Origin: Cyrtodaria siliqua
Lineage: Eukaryota > Mollusca > Bivalvia > Adapedonta > Hiatellidae
Length of the DNA stretch: 64,000 nt
Assembly (NCBI GenBank): GCA_037043455.1
Contig: JAWPHD010010954.1
Span: 1-64,000, forward strand
Direction: 5' to 3'
Shown in pieces: positions 12,723-24,313 of this stretch; the first letter of the stretch is position 1; each line of letters starts with the position of its first letter. The notes beneath the pieces are model-generated. The model was given only the letters and a program-made list of their open reading frames with translations, had not been told where the DNA came from and searched no databases. The translations under genes and the position numbers were made by a program.

Positions 12723-12965
12723 CTAATAATTTCGGGATTGGCCGAGTTTTGGCTATTGAGTTCGAAACTCATTTTTTTGGAATATATCCAAAAGCAGTTT
12801 TGATCGATGTTTCCTGTTCGAATTCAATATTTTACGAATCAGTGTGGCTTTTATATATACGACTTTTTTGATGTTCTTCGAACTAAACAAATATTGTAAA
12901 GCAGTACAAAAAAAAGAGTATGATAATGGACCTTTGGAAACAGCCGAGCACGACACATACGAAAT

Positions 12966-13002
12966 ATTGCAGTCTCGGTTTGATTGAGACTGTTCATGAG
13001 CA
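12966..13002 (+). repeat. Isolated copy of the structured hairpin repeat
   Basis: Stem CAGTCTC at 12970-12976 and GAGACTG at 12986-12992 with loop GGTTTGATT, followed by 'ttcatgag'. The same hairpin with changed stem bases recurs at 36.57, 36.85, 48.41 and 55.35 kb. Confidence 0.6.
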
Positions 13003-13029
13003 AAGTTGATTTTGAATTGGACTTATTTT

Positions 13030-14381
13030 CAGTTATGGTTAATACTATCTAACCTAAAGAACTTCAACTCAACAAAGCTATAATTTCTGATACTGTCGCT
13101 TCTTTTCTCGACCTACATCTCTCTATTGAATATGGAGAAAGAAATAGTAAAATCTATGCCACGAGAGATAATTCTAATTTTGATATTGATAATTATTCCC
13201 ACTTAGATGGGGATGTTCTCCGGGCTAATCATTATGGGGTCTATGTTTTTCAACTTATTCGTTTTTCTTGAGCTTGTACTCCAACAGAACTAACGTTACC
13301 ATAATTTGCAAAATATTATTCTCGTAACCCTGATCTACTTTTAGAATTCTTCTTCGACAAGGACTATCACAAAGAAATATAAGAAACTCTGACAAGGAAA
13401 GTAGCATTCAAGGAGGACAGTCAACCACAAAACACAGAAACAAACACGCAAACAGACAAACAAGAAGGCAAAAGTAATAATAAATGCTAACGACATCACA
13501 AACACAAAAGGGTTGACAATAGGGCTACCGTCTTGGAACGGTCAGTGGCAAAGTAGGCCACTGGGGTTTAAACCGGTTCTAGGGTGCACCAAACCTAACA
13601 CTTACCCTACAGTCATCCCATTAAAACAGGACAGTGTAAATAAAGAAATCCCGCCATGATCTAATCTCTAGCTAACAAGGCAGCATCAATAGGCAACCCG
13701 GATTATATGGTGATGTGATTTACAAACTTCGTACGGTCATAATCACATTCATACAATTTGTATTAAACTTGTTAAAAAGTTGATCGAAAGAGGTTATGAC
13801 CCTTTTACTTTTCAACGCACTGCATTTACCCATTTACAGTTCGCCACTATGCTTTCCTCTTTGATTGAGCGATGACCGAAGAGACTGTGGACACTAAGAT
13901 GACGAGTATATAAAGGACGGTAGCGTCTGACGTATGTCTTTAAGCTTGTCCTATTTTAACCTGAACCCTTTGTTCTCTAGTTTGTCTGGATTCTTCCGGA
14001 GTACTTGTTGGCTTCTAGGCTTTTGATTTTTATATTCATATATACATGATAATTTATGGGTTATATTGCCTATTAATGCTACATTGTTTGTTAGAGAATA
14101 TAAGCTGGCGGGGATATCTTTATTGACACTGTCCCGTTTATTATGATGACAATAGGGTAAGAGTGAGTGTTGTTGCACTCTAGAACAAGGTTAAAACTTA
14201 TTGCGGCCCTTTCTGCCACTGACCGTTCCAAGACGGTAGCTCTATTGTCAACCCTTTTATTTTTGTGATGTCATATCTTGCTTTTTATTCATCTTTGTAA
14301 TTGTTGTTTGTTTATAAGCTTGCTTTTGGTTGACAGTGGTCCTTGAATGCAACATTTCCAGTTCGACTTTTATATCTACCT
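13030..14381 (+). pseudogene. RT-element copy with a nested reverse insertion
   Basis: Plus-strand pieces match the RT copy at 52.2-53.36 kb. At 13050-13372 are decayed equivalents of 'FLDLHLSIEYG', 'KIYATRD' and 'DGDV'. At 13697-13880 the C-terminal RT region follows, and from 13880 to 14381 the 3' untranslated part runs to the shared terminus 'gttcgacttttatatctac'. Between 13373 and about 13697 a reverse-oriented 3' fragment of the same family is inserted. Frameshifts and stops are frequent, so no product is expected. Confidence 0.75.
13373..13697 (-). mobile_element. Nested RT-element 3' fragment
   Basis: A reverse-oriented 3' end ('gaaagtagcattcaaggagg' ... 'gggttgacaatagggctacc' ... 'ggtttaaaccggttctaggg') interrupts the RT-coding region of the surrounding copy. 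The target reads across the junction as 'ggactatcacaa|...|cccggattatatgg', collinear with 'ggactatcacaacctgactt' in the copy at 52.65 kb. No long target duplication is visible. Confidence 0.7.
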
Positions 14382-14731
14382 CCACAGCCTTGAAAGCAGT
14401 GCACTGCGTTATAAGCGTAGAAACATCATCCTCAGTCGTTTCAACTGGAGTATACGAAATTGTTCTTTTGAAGGCTTCAAACAATGATAACAGTAATAGC
14501 TGCTTTATCAGCAGGAACTTACACAAATGTGTTAAGAAATGTTTGAATATCATTCAACACTTCCCCGGGCGATTGTCGTGTTTTACGATTCATTTTGGAC
14601 ATGTGCAATACGTTTAGGTTGAACAACGACATCAATATTCCGTAAAATTCCGATAGCAAACAAATACGCGTACGATGAGAAATATCTTAATCGCAGTAAA
14701 GTTTATATTATTTGGTGAACATAAATACATA

Positions 14732-15725
14732 TACGAGGGTCATTCAATAAGTTCTGTGACTAACGCATTGTAACCTTTAGGTGCTCAATGTGAGTGTTGA
14801 TGTTTGGTACTAAATGAACAAGAGTTTCAATACCATTCCATTGATGGTAAAATGAATGCTGTATCGTTTGTGTGACGAAAGTTATGGAACATTTAATACA
14901 CATCACTTATACATACTGTCATTTTTGTCCTGAGTTGTTTTAGATATGTTAATTCTTACTTTTTTAAATGTCTGTTTCTCTGTAAATACTTGTCGAAGAC
15001 CTTTGAAATTTCTCATACATTACCAGTTATATATGTGCATTACACGATTCAGAATTTAAACATGGTAGATGAAAAGGCATTGTCTTAGAAATTAACATTT
15101 TAAGCTAATTTGTAAAATTAATTAAATGATAAATGGACATTAAATGGAAGGGCAGTCTTCGGAAATAGCGTTTTTGGATGATCAATATTTTCACTAAACA
15201 TTGTACAAAATTCTACAATAATGTGCTGAATATGAAATTTAAACACTGAAGGACTATGATTTGTAAAAAATATGAAAACATATTAATACTTTGAAAATAA
15301 TTACGACATTTAAAAGATATTATAACATTTCCTTAAGAAAATCAGTGTTATTTGTGCTAAAATTAGGGGATATGCATTCACTCATATCTGGTTTGCAGCA
15401 AGACCTTTCCGAATTCTCGACAATCATTTTCATGGATTATGGGCGAATAACAATAGATGGTGTACAAGACAATTTAAAAGCATAGAATTATTCAAATATG
15501 TTTTACAACGTTTTGTAACAAGGACATTTTCAGAGATTCCAGTATCCAAAAGGTGTGGTAGGGGGAGGTAATTCAGGGGTATAAATAACCGGATTTTTTT
15601 CATTTTTGTTGTGGAATGTAAGAGAGCGAACCCAGTAGCACTATAAATACACTACTTTATCTCAGTGTAATATCCAGTTCAAAGGATATATGCCTAGAGA
15701 CAGAACTTTTTGAAGCAACCTCGTA
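14732..15725. mobile_element. 994-bp Tc1/mariner-like non-autonomous element
   Basis: The left end TACGAGGGTCATTCAATAAG (from 14732) and the right end, read inward from 15725 as TACGAGGTTGCTTCAAAAAG, form a terminal inverted repeat of about 26 bp that continues into a shared 'ttctgt'. TA dinucleotides flank both ends (14730-14731 and 15726-15727), as expected for Tc1/mariner insertion. I see no transposase D,D(E/D) signature; the longest open frame (15291-15485) is not recognised. It is probably an internally deleted or MITE-like copy. Confidence 0.75.
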
Positions 15726-15727
15726 TA

Positions 15728-16689
15728 TAGGTAGAGCATCTTTAAAGGAACATTTGACAGTCTTTCTGTTTAACTCGTCAGTTATTCCACAGCTTGCATA
15801 TTTGCAATTTATTATTTATAATTATTTAAATATTCCTAAGCAAATTGCATTTGCATACCTCTATGTATTTATTGGATTACATTAGTAAAAAACCATAAAG
15901 CTATCCTCTAATAACGATCGGAAGTAAACGATATCACTTCAAAAGTTGTTATCTTTTATTTAATTATGTGCAGGCATGTTAAAAGTCAAATTGATACTGA
16001 ATCAATCAATATAAAACCCAATTTAAATGTTTGATAATCACTTCAAAATTGCCATGTTTCCTTTAAAAATACGTTTGGAATCAGAACCAAATCAGACATT
16101 TAACTTTACCGTAGCTTAATAAAGAGTGGGGATTAAAAGAACACTAGCAAAGTTAATATATATTAAATTATTTTATTACATTATATCTTATAATAACATT
16201 TTGAATTTTGCGACGGTATATCAGTCGATATAGTTTGTATTATCCCTGACTGGTAACACAATTTAATACATTAAAACAAACCTATATGTATAACAATATA
16301 TATATATAGAATCTTATGTCAGTGCTCTTTACTATCATGTTTATTAGGCGGGGCTTAGAAAACCAAAAACCAAGAATGCCGAGGCTCTGCTGAGCCGTTT
16401 TGCATGTTCGTACTGAGTCTAAGGCACTGATATAACAATCTTCTTATAATGTTGATTATCCACATGCTCTGTATAGTTTGATCTATTTAACAGAACGCAT
16501 GCCAAAGAGGCCGGCATATTGTTTTTCTTCATGCCGTTTAATGATGTCAGATAACGTTACCTCCAATAAACGCCAAGGAATTCCGCATTGATTTTGCTTT
16601 ATTTGTCGGTGACTAATACAGCAAATCGTATTACGTCATCCTTTTATCAGACAGGAAAGTGCATCACACCTCTAAAACAACTAATACAT
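15728..16689. other. No recognised gene
   Basis: AT-rich non-coding stretch; nothing recognised. Confidence 0.35.
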
Positions 16690-17660
16690 GGTCTAAATAT
16701 AACAAGCCATATGTCATGTATACCAAATATGTCGTATACAACAAAACTATGGCAATTCTATACAGAGTCACATGGCGTGTACACAGTAATACATAATATG
16801 GCATACCTAATACAAGGCATATAGCATGAATACAAATAAATAATATGCCACAACAAGGCACATGACATATTATACACTAAACAATATGACAAATGTATAA
16901 CAAGACACATGGCATGTCATACGCTATGTACTATGATCAACATAGTATCACAGAGCACGTGATATGTTATACACTAAATAATATGCCGCATCTATAACAA
17001 GACACATGGTTTGTTATACACTAGACACTATGGCAAATATATAACAAGACACATGTTATGTTATACACTAAACAATATGGCAAATATATAACAAGACACA
17101 TGACATGTTATACAATAAACAATATAGCAAATATATAACAAGACACATGTTATCTTATACACTAAACAATATGGCAAATATATAACAAATCACATGGCAT
17201 GTTATACATTAAATAATATGCCGCATCTATAACAAGACACATGACATATTATACACTAAATAATATGCCACATCTATAACAAATCACATGACATATTATA
17301 CACTAAATAATATAACAAATATATAACAAATCACATGGCATGTTATAAACTAAATAATATGCCGCATCTATAACAAATCGCATGACATATTAAACACTAA
17401 ATAATATGCCTCATCTATAACAAATCACATGACATATTATATACTTACTAATATGCCGCCTCTATAACAAATCACATGACATATTATACACTGAATAATA
17501 TGGCAAATATATAACAAATCACATGGTTTGTTATACACTAAACAATATGTCAAACCTGTCACAAGACACATGGAATGTAATACACTAAATAATATGGCAA
17601 ATATATAACAAGACACATGATATGTAATACATTAAATAATGTGACAAACCTAATAATATG
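16690..17660. repeat. 47-bp satellite array
   Basis: About 20 copies of a 47-bp unit of the form 'aataatatgccgcatctata' + 'acaagacacatgacatatta' + 'tacacta'. Variants alternate between 'gccgcatc' and 'ggcaaata', and between 'acaagaca' and 'acaaatca'. Most units carry a short ACATGACATGT-like palindrome. Short open frames here are by-products of the repeat. Confidence 0.85.
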
Positions 17661-18284
17661 GAAGGGGGAGATCAAAATCCACATGCATGCTATAACCATG
17701 TTGGTAGAGATGTTATTCCAAAAACATTGTTAAAACAATCATTAAATACTTATTTTTAGAATTATTGATGATGAAATGTGTGCCCTGTCACACGGAACTG
17801 CCACGTGAACATTAATTATTTGACTATTTATTTGTCTAACTCAATTGTTTCGAACTTTGTTCATTTTTTAACCAAATTTGGCTCTTAATGCGTGACGTGG
17901 CATGTTAAATACATGTACTGTATGTTATTGAGATGTTTCGAGGGGAAACGTTGTGCTTGTATTCATGATGCTGACACTTTACTCTAAAGTTAAGATGCTG
18001 TATTACTGTTGGTATTATCAGACTGTTCTATAAATCATTCATGTTTGCAATCGATTTCGCAACAGTACCAAAATAGCCCCTTAAAGACGTAGTTATGGCA
18101 CAAACAGTTTACGCTGTATCGCTTATGTTTTCAATTAATCGTAAAATGTCACAATGCACGTATTCGAAAAAATGAAATACCTAGAATTTATTGATGAAAA
18201 AGTTATAGAATGTATGCGGTTTGTTTTGTGTGACCCCTCCTCGTTTATAATAATTGCAAGTAAATACTGTTTACAATACACGAA

Positions 18285-18890
18285 AACAAATCCATATCAA
18301 ATATAGTTCACAATCAAAATGAAAACAAAGCCCTATGACATATGTTACAATCCATATGAAAGCAAAGCCCTAAGAAATATGTTACAATCCATATAAAGAC
18401 AAATTCCTATGAAAGTTCAATCTCTAGGAAAACAAAACCATATGAAATATATGTCACAGTCTATATGGAAACAAATCCATATGAAAGATATGTCACAATC
18501 CATATGAAAACGTAACGCGGTCCCGTCTTAATTCCATTAAACGACGGAAACGTTATATTAGCAAGATTTTATAACGGAGATTTCGACAATAAAAACTCGT
18601 TTAAAAACTCGTTTACTGAAAAATGCGATAACCAGTTGAAAATTACCTATTACATGTTTTAATTGTACAATATGCAAACCTTTTTAAGCCGACATTAAGG
18701 TTTTAATTCATATCCCAGCCAACCCCGTTTTTGCTTCTTGGAGAAGATGACAGTTAATACTCGTACCACTTAATGCAAATCCCTATGAAATATATGTCAC
18801 AATCCGCATGTAAATAAATCCCTATAAAATATATGTCACAATCCACACGAAAACATATATATTACAATCCATATACAAATAAATACCCTT
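18285..18890. repeat. 37-bp satellite split by an inserted repeat
   Basis: Units of about 37 bp ('caatccatatgaaaacaaa' + 'gccctatgaaatatgtca') occupy 18285-18510 and resume at 18775-18890. The gap between them is filled by a different dispersed repeat (18511-18767). Confidence 0.75.
18511..18767 (+). mobile_element. Dispersed ~260-bp repeat, copy 1
   Basis: Matches 57108-57378 in the same orientation, from 'acgcggtcccgtc' / 'acgtggtccctcc' to 'agttaatactcgtac' / 'agttaatacccgtac', including the conserved block 'agccaaccccgttttt' and 'gcttcttggagaag'. It sits inside the 37-bp satellite, so it is probably a mobile insertion. No terminal inverted repeats are seen; class unknown. Confidence 0.65.
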
Positions 18891-18954
18891 TCATAATTTA
18901 AAGGAGTTCCAAAGGATGATAATTCGCCAGGTTTGCTCAGAAACCATCATATTC

Positions 18955-19392
18955 CATATGCAGCCTCTTTAGCTTCTGTCGATTCATTGAGTACTTGCTT
19001 TGTGGCTTTCTAGGCTTTTTTTTTTGGTACATTCATATATACATGATCGTCTATGTTCTATAATTATATTGCCTTTAAATGCTGCCTTTTTTGTTAGAGA
19101 ATGTAACCTGGTGGGGATATATTTGTTTACACTGTCCCGTTTTATTGCGAGGACAATAGGGTAAAACTGAGGTTTGGTGCCCCCTAGGACCTGGTTTAAC
19201 ATCCCCTTTCAGCGGCCTTTTTTGTCACTGACCGTTCCAAGGCGGTAGCACTATTATCAATCCGTTTATGTTTGTGATGAAACAACTTGCATTTTATTCA
19301 TTTTGTAGTTGTTTTGTTTCGGTGCGTGTTTGTGGTTGACTGTCGTCCTTGAATGCTACATTTCCTGTTCGACTTTAATATCTACTTTTACG
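18955..19392 (+). mobile_element. RT-element 3' fragment
   Basis: Plus-strand 3' untranslated part of the recurrent element, from 'cattgagtacttgctttgtg' through 'acaatagggtaaaactgagg' and 'accgttccaaggcggtagca' to the terminus 'gttcgactttaatatctac'. No RT-coding sequence retained. Confidence 0.7.
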
Positions 19393-20544
19393 GTTTCATA
19401 GTAGAAGTGTGATAATAGGTTGCTCAATATTTAGCAATATCGGCTATTTCGGACTCATCTTACACTAAATTTCACCACAGCCTGTTTTAACCCGTTTATT
19501 ATCAACTTGGCTTTTGCAGGAAGCTGAATGGCTCTATATTGACCAGGTTGTTAAACTATTTTTACTAGATGTAATGATTCTGGAGAAATTCACGAAAAGA
19601 ACAGATGCAATTTACAAAATCAATAAATAAAAATTATCAAATGTTTGCGGTTTCGGGGAAACAACCGTTCAGATTTTAGTGTATTCTTCTATGTGGCGGA
19701 CATCTCAGATTGTGAAGCAAGATTATTTTAATTTTGAACAAATAGACAGGAGAAGGAATCACATTGTAAAGATTCATCAAATGTCCCCAACGAATTTGAA
19801 GGAGTAGCGAACACAGTTTAATATATACAGAACAAAAAAAGAAACTTCCGCATTTAAAGCTGTGATTTGCATAGGGTTGACTTTGTTACACTTTGTACAA
19901 CAATCTAGATATAATTTCATCATCTCAGTCATTCTGATCAATATTAATAATCATCAAAAACCAGAGTTAGTGTGTTGCTGCTAAAATATGTTTTATTCAA
20001 ATTGCGAAATCACTATAGTATTATAAAGGGGGGTAATCTGAAAATATTCATTCTTGAAAGCTGTAAGGCGCAAAAGTGAGTGAACAGGTCAGCTTACTTT
20101 CTCCGTCTTTTTGGTGCTGGGGTTATCTTCTGTTTATTTCAATAGAACAAAACTGTGTTTAATCAAAGTTTAAACCACAAAACCCGGAAATGCTGTTTAA
20201 ACCAAAACAAGGGGAATAACAGTGCGTACAAGTTTGATTCAAGGAAAATTGTTTTCATGACAGTGATGGCCTTTTATCAAAGGTATTAACATATAAGACC
20301 AAACAAAATATATTTTCATTGTGTCTACATGTATGGGTAAAGTTGCGAAAATATTTTTTTGATGAGTATATATGTATTTGTACAGAAAGATAGCCTCTAG
20401 TGGTAATAGTGGATGTCTGGTTAGATTTATGCCGATTATGAACGAGTAGGATCCCAACTTTACCTATTTGAAGTTATCTGACGGATATCTGGTATTCTGC
20501 GGGATGTATGTGCAGCCAAAGATGGCTGTTGTGGCCATTTTGGA
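19393..20544. other. No recognised gene
   Basis: Nothing recognised; the small minus-strand frame at 20457-20239 has no family signature. Confidence 0.35.
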
Positions 20545-21290
20545 AGCCTTACCGTACTATCACAACCTGGCTTCTATGGTGATGTGATTTATAAACTTCG
20601 TAAGATTCTTGGTCACGATCACTTTCATACTATCTTTGTTAAACTTGTTAAACAGTTTATCAAAAGAGGTTATGACCCTATCATTTTGCAACGTACTACA
20701 TGCTTGGTGGTGGACCCTTTTACAGTTCGCCACTATGCTTTCCTCTTTAATTGTACGATGACCGGACTGGCTGTGGATCCTATGATGACGCCTACCTAAC
20801 GCCCATTGGGACGGTGGCGTTTGATGTTTGTCCATGATCTTTCTTGCGTGCCCTTATTGGTTTATTCTCTTACTGCTGTGGCTTCTGCCAAGTTACTGAG
20901 TACCTTCATTGTGGCTTTCTAGGCTAGTGTTTCTTTGTATTATATTTACACGAGCATATTTGTGTTTTACTTATATTGCCTATTGATGCTGCCTTGTTGG
21001 TTAGAGATTAGATCATGGCGGGGATTTTTTTATTTACACTGTCCTGGTTTAATGGGATGAAGTAGGATAAGTGTGAGGTTTGGTGCACCCTAGAACCGGT
21101 TTAAACCCCCAGTGGCCTACTTTGCCACTGACCGTTCCAAGGCGGTAGCCCTATTGTCAACCCTTTTGTGTTTGTGATGTCGTTTGCATTTATTATTGTT
21201 TTTGCCGTCTTGTTTGTCTTTGTGCGTGTTTGTTTCTGTGTTTTGTGCTTGACTGAATGCTACTTTCCCTGTCCGATCTTTTTATGATGG
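20545..21290 (+). pseudogene. RT-element fragment with RT C-terminus
   Basis: The open frame 20584-20799 encodes the C-terminal tail of the recurrent element's reverse transcriptase ('YKLRKILGHDHFH', 'FIKRGYDPIILQRT', 'DPFTVRHYAFLF', ending 'DPMMTPT'). It then runs through the same 3' untranslated region to about 21290. The catalytic RT core is absent, so this is a 5'-truncated copy. It is the cleanest view of the family's natural C-terminus in the window. Confidence 0.75.
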
Positions 21291-21359
21291 TTTGGATGAT
21301 GTGGCAAATATGTATGAATATATACGCATAAAAAAGGGGACCACTATTTTAGAATGGAG

Positions 21360-21450
21360 GAAGGTAATGTTTCGTTTACGGTTGGACGGGCGAACGACGG
21401 ATACAGACAACACGTCATATCATTAGCTCTTTTGGTCTTTGACCAGTAGA
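21360..21450 (+). repeat. GGACGGGCG-type dispersed repeat fragment
   Basis: Contains 'ggttggacgggcgaacgacgg', then 'acacgtcatatcattagctc' and 'ttgaccagtagag', a pattern I recognise from dispersed repeats in mollusc genomes. A related motif occurs at 51840-51880. Short and degenerate. Confidence 0.35.
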
Positions 21451-21950
21451 GATAAATGGAAGGTATACGCACTTGCTAAGGATATTTACTATAAGAGTCG
21501 CAAATGTCAATACATTCTGATACGGGGCCCATAACTTAAAATATGTATAACAAAATCTCGTGAGTATTCAAGAATGATCGGCTGTGGAAAGGCAGCACTG
21601 TTTTATTGTTAATAGCATTAGTTTTTTATCACAGTATTGCAATGTTTAATGTGAATTCAAAATAGTGATAGCTTACATTAATGACGTGCGATGAAATAGC
21701 AGAATCAGTCACACCTTATGGAAACACAGTATGTTGTACTGTTCATAGGAATTAAATATCTTGATATATGTTTTGAAAATAATCACACGTTAAACCTTTT
21801 TACCGAAAAACAAAGAATACCCCTAGTACATGTATACGTAATACAGTCTTAAAGTGTGTGAACATTATATTTTATACATATTATTTTGTTTCCAAACGTA
21901 CAACTTTCAGACTTGTAACAAGACTGGGATATGAAATACGTATTGTGCTA

Positions 21951-22208
21951 TACATCTATAACATGCCTATCAATAATATATACATAGTACCTTCAGTATT
22001 GTGAGATACATTTATAATATGCTTATCAATAATATATAAATAGTACCTTCAGTTTGTTACAATGGAATACAGAACCTGTATCGATACTGACGTTTTCTTA
22101 TTCCGTATCACTATACTACTACAAATAGATCATGACATCGTATGCCGTCGTTTTTTGATTCCGTATCACTAAACTACTAAAAATAGATCATGACATTGTA
22201 TGCCGATG
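21951..22208. repeat. Two short ~57-58-bp tandem duplications
   Basis: Positions 21951-22063 hold two copies of an 'atcaataatatataaatagt' + 'accttcag' unit (about 57 bp). Positions 22098-22208 hold two copies of a 58-bp unit starting 'ttccgtatcacta'. Confidence 0.65.
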
Positions 22209-22596
22209 TCGTGTGACGTCGTCGATAACATGTGTAAACAAACTAGTCAACAGTGCTATTTCACAAGCATTCTTAAGAAGGTAACTATATGTTTGTAAGG
22301 ATAAAGAAACGCCTAATGACAGTTTAAGCTATATATTGTATGTATAATATGCTGCTTTGTTATCCAAATGGTAGCGTGCTAAATAGGGCTTCCTTACCGA
22401 AAAATCTAAAACAATACCCAATGCACCCATTGTTACCTCTTCAACATTTCATTATTAGTAGGATGCGCTTTGGATCAAGCAGGAAAGCAAATTTAGGCTG
22501 TAAAATTGTTGCAATCTCTGTACAATAAATACAGTACTGAAATGGCTCCAGTTTCCAAAGCTGTACATCAACATATATTAATTTCGTATGGCAATA

Positions 22597-22722
22597 TGTA
22601 CCGTGATTACAAAGTTGTCAAAGTGTACCGTGATTACAAAGTTGTCAAAGTGTACCGTGATTACAAAGTTGGCAAAGTGTAACGTGATTACAAAGTTGGC
22701 AAAGTGTACCGTGATTACAAAG
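22597..22722. repeat. 27-bp tandem repeat
   Basis: About 4.5 near-identical copies of a 27-bp unit, 'caaagtgtaccgtgattac' + 'aaagttgt'. The low divergence suggests recent expansion. Confidence 0.85.
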
Positions 22723-22980
22723 TCTACTGTAGCACAGTTGTATCCTTTCTCTAACTAGCTGTTGCCGTATTATTTAAAAAGAAACAGAGACAATGGATTT
22801 GCTCTGGAATATAACGTGGTATTAGTCTGTATTATAGCGTATTATAGGCAAATTTGTGACTAAGCGTTCATTTTTCCTTTCAGTATAATAACAAGATCAT
22901 TACAAGAGTACGTGTTCCGGAAGATTGCATCACCTCTTGTGGATATGCCATATCTCCAGGATCACACTCGAGGTTAACGC

Positions 22981-23095
22981 CTCTCGCGAGATCCTGCAGA
23001 TAAGACATGTCCACTTCAAATGGTACTCTCGCGAGATCCTGCAGATATGACATGACCACATTAGATGATACTCTCGCGAGAACCTGCAGATGATA
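22981..23095. repeat. 45-bp repeat carrying TCTCGCGAGA palindromes
   Basis: Two full and one partial 45-bp unit. Each starts with the perfect palindrome TCTCGCGAGA (22982-22991, 23027-23036, 23072-23081) followed by 'tcctgcagat' or 'acctgcagat'. In mammals this palindrome is a promoter motif bound by BANP; whether that applies here is unknown. Confidence 0.8.
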
Positions 23096-23484
23096 CTTGA
23101 GATGATACACGCTTTCAGAACTCGTTGTCATTAATAATCATAATATGTCAAACACGGGGAGAAACCGTCCTGTAGAAAAACAGCACCCAAACGCAATGGC
23201 AACGTAGGTTCGCACTTAACCAAATGGGCAAATTAAATAATCAATGAACAGGATAATGCACAACATAGAACGTTGTGAAGACAGGGTTACCTACTTTATT
23301 ATTTGTACACAACCTCGCTATTATTCATAGTTAACATAGTTAACATAACAAAACATATATTGATAATATAACAAGTATCTCTGGCGCTTTACGTTCCTAG
23401 TTAATTAAACAATATTTGAACAATAAATATGATGAGCATATAACGGGATTAGTTTAGCACAATCGTGCAATAATTGTTTACAAC

Positions 23485-24090
23485 AGTGGATTACTGTAGC
23501 TCAGTAATTGTATAGTAGTTGAATACTGTAGGTTAGGAATTGTATATTTAGTGGATTACTGTAGCTCAGTAATTATATATTACTGAATAACTGTAGCTCA
23601 GTAATTATATATTACTGATAACTGTAGCTCAGTAATTATATATTACTGATAACTGTAGCTCAGTAATTATATATTACTGTATAACTGTAGCTCAGTATTT
23701 ATATATTACTGGATAACTGTAGCTCAGTAATTATATAGTTACTGAATAACTGTAGCTCAGTAATTGTATATTACTGGATAACTGTAGCTCAGATTTTATA
23801 TATTACTGGATAATTGTAGCTCAGATAGTATATATTACTGGATAACTGTAGCTCAGATATTATATATTACTGGACACATGTAGCTTAGTAATCATATATT
23901 ACTGGATAACTATAGCTCAATAATTATATATTACTGGATAAATCTAGTTCAGTAATGTTACAATATTGCACTACTGTAGCTCAGTAATTGTATATATAAT
24001 TTAGTGGATTACAGTAGCTCAGTAATACAATTCAGTGTAACTCAGTAATTGCATAGACCAGTGGATCAGTGTAGCTCAGTAATTGTCCTC
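23485..24090. repeat. ~31-bp hairpin satellite
   Basis: About 18 copies of a unit near 'actgtagctcagtaattat' + 'atattactggata'. Most units contain CAGTAAT-TATAT-ATTACTG, a 7-bp perfect stem with a 5-base loop, so the array is a string of potential hairpins. The edges decay into irregular copies. Confidence 0.8.
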
Positions 24091-24313
24091 TAAGCGTTCA
24101 TTCATGTACTTATTCACAAATTGTTATTCTATTAAAAACGTATGTGTGTCAACTTATGCACAAAACAGCCACATACTATACGCCATAGAGTAAAAATGCC
24201 TGTCTCATCCAGGATACTCCAGTATGCGTTCTTCGTATTCATATTTTGTTTCGTTGATTCATAAATTAGCAAGCGTTTAAACATTGCAAATAAGTGTTTT
24301 TTTCGTTTTGTAA

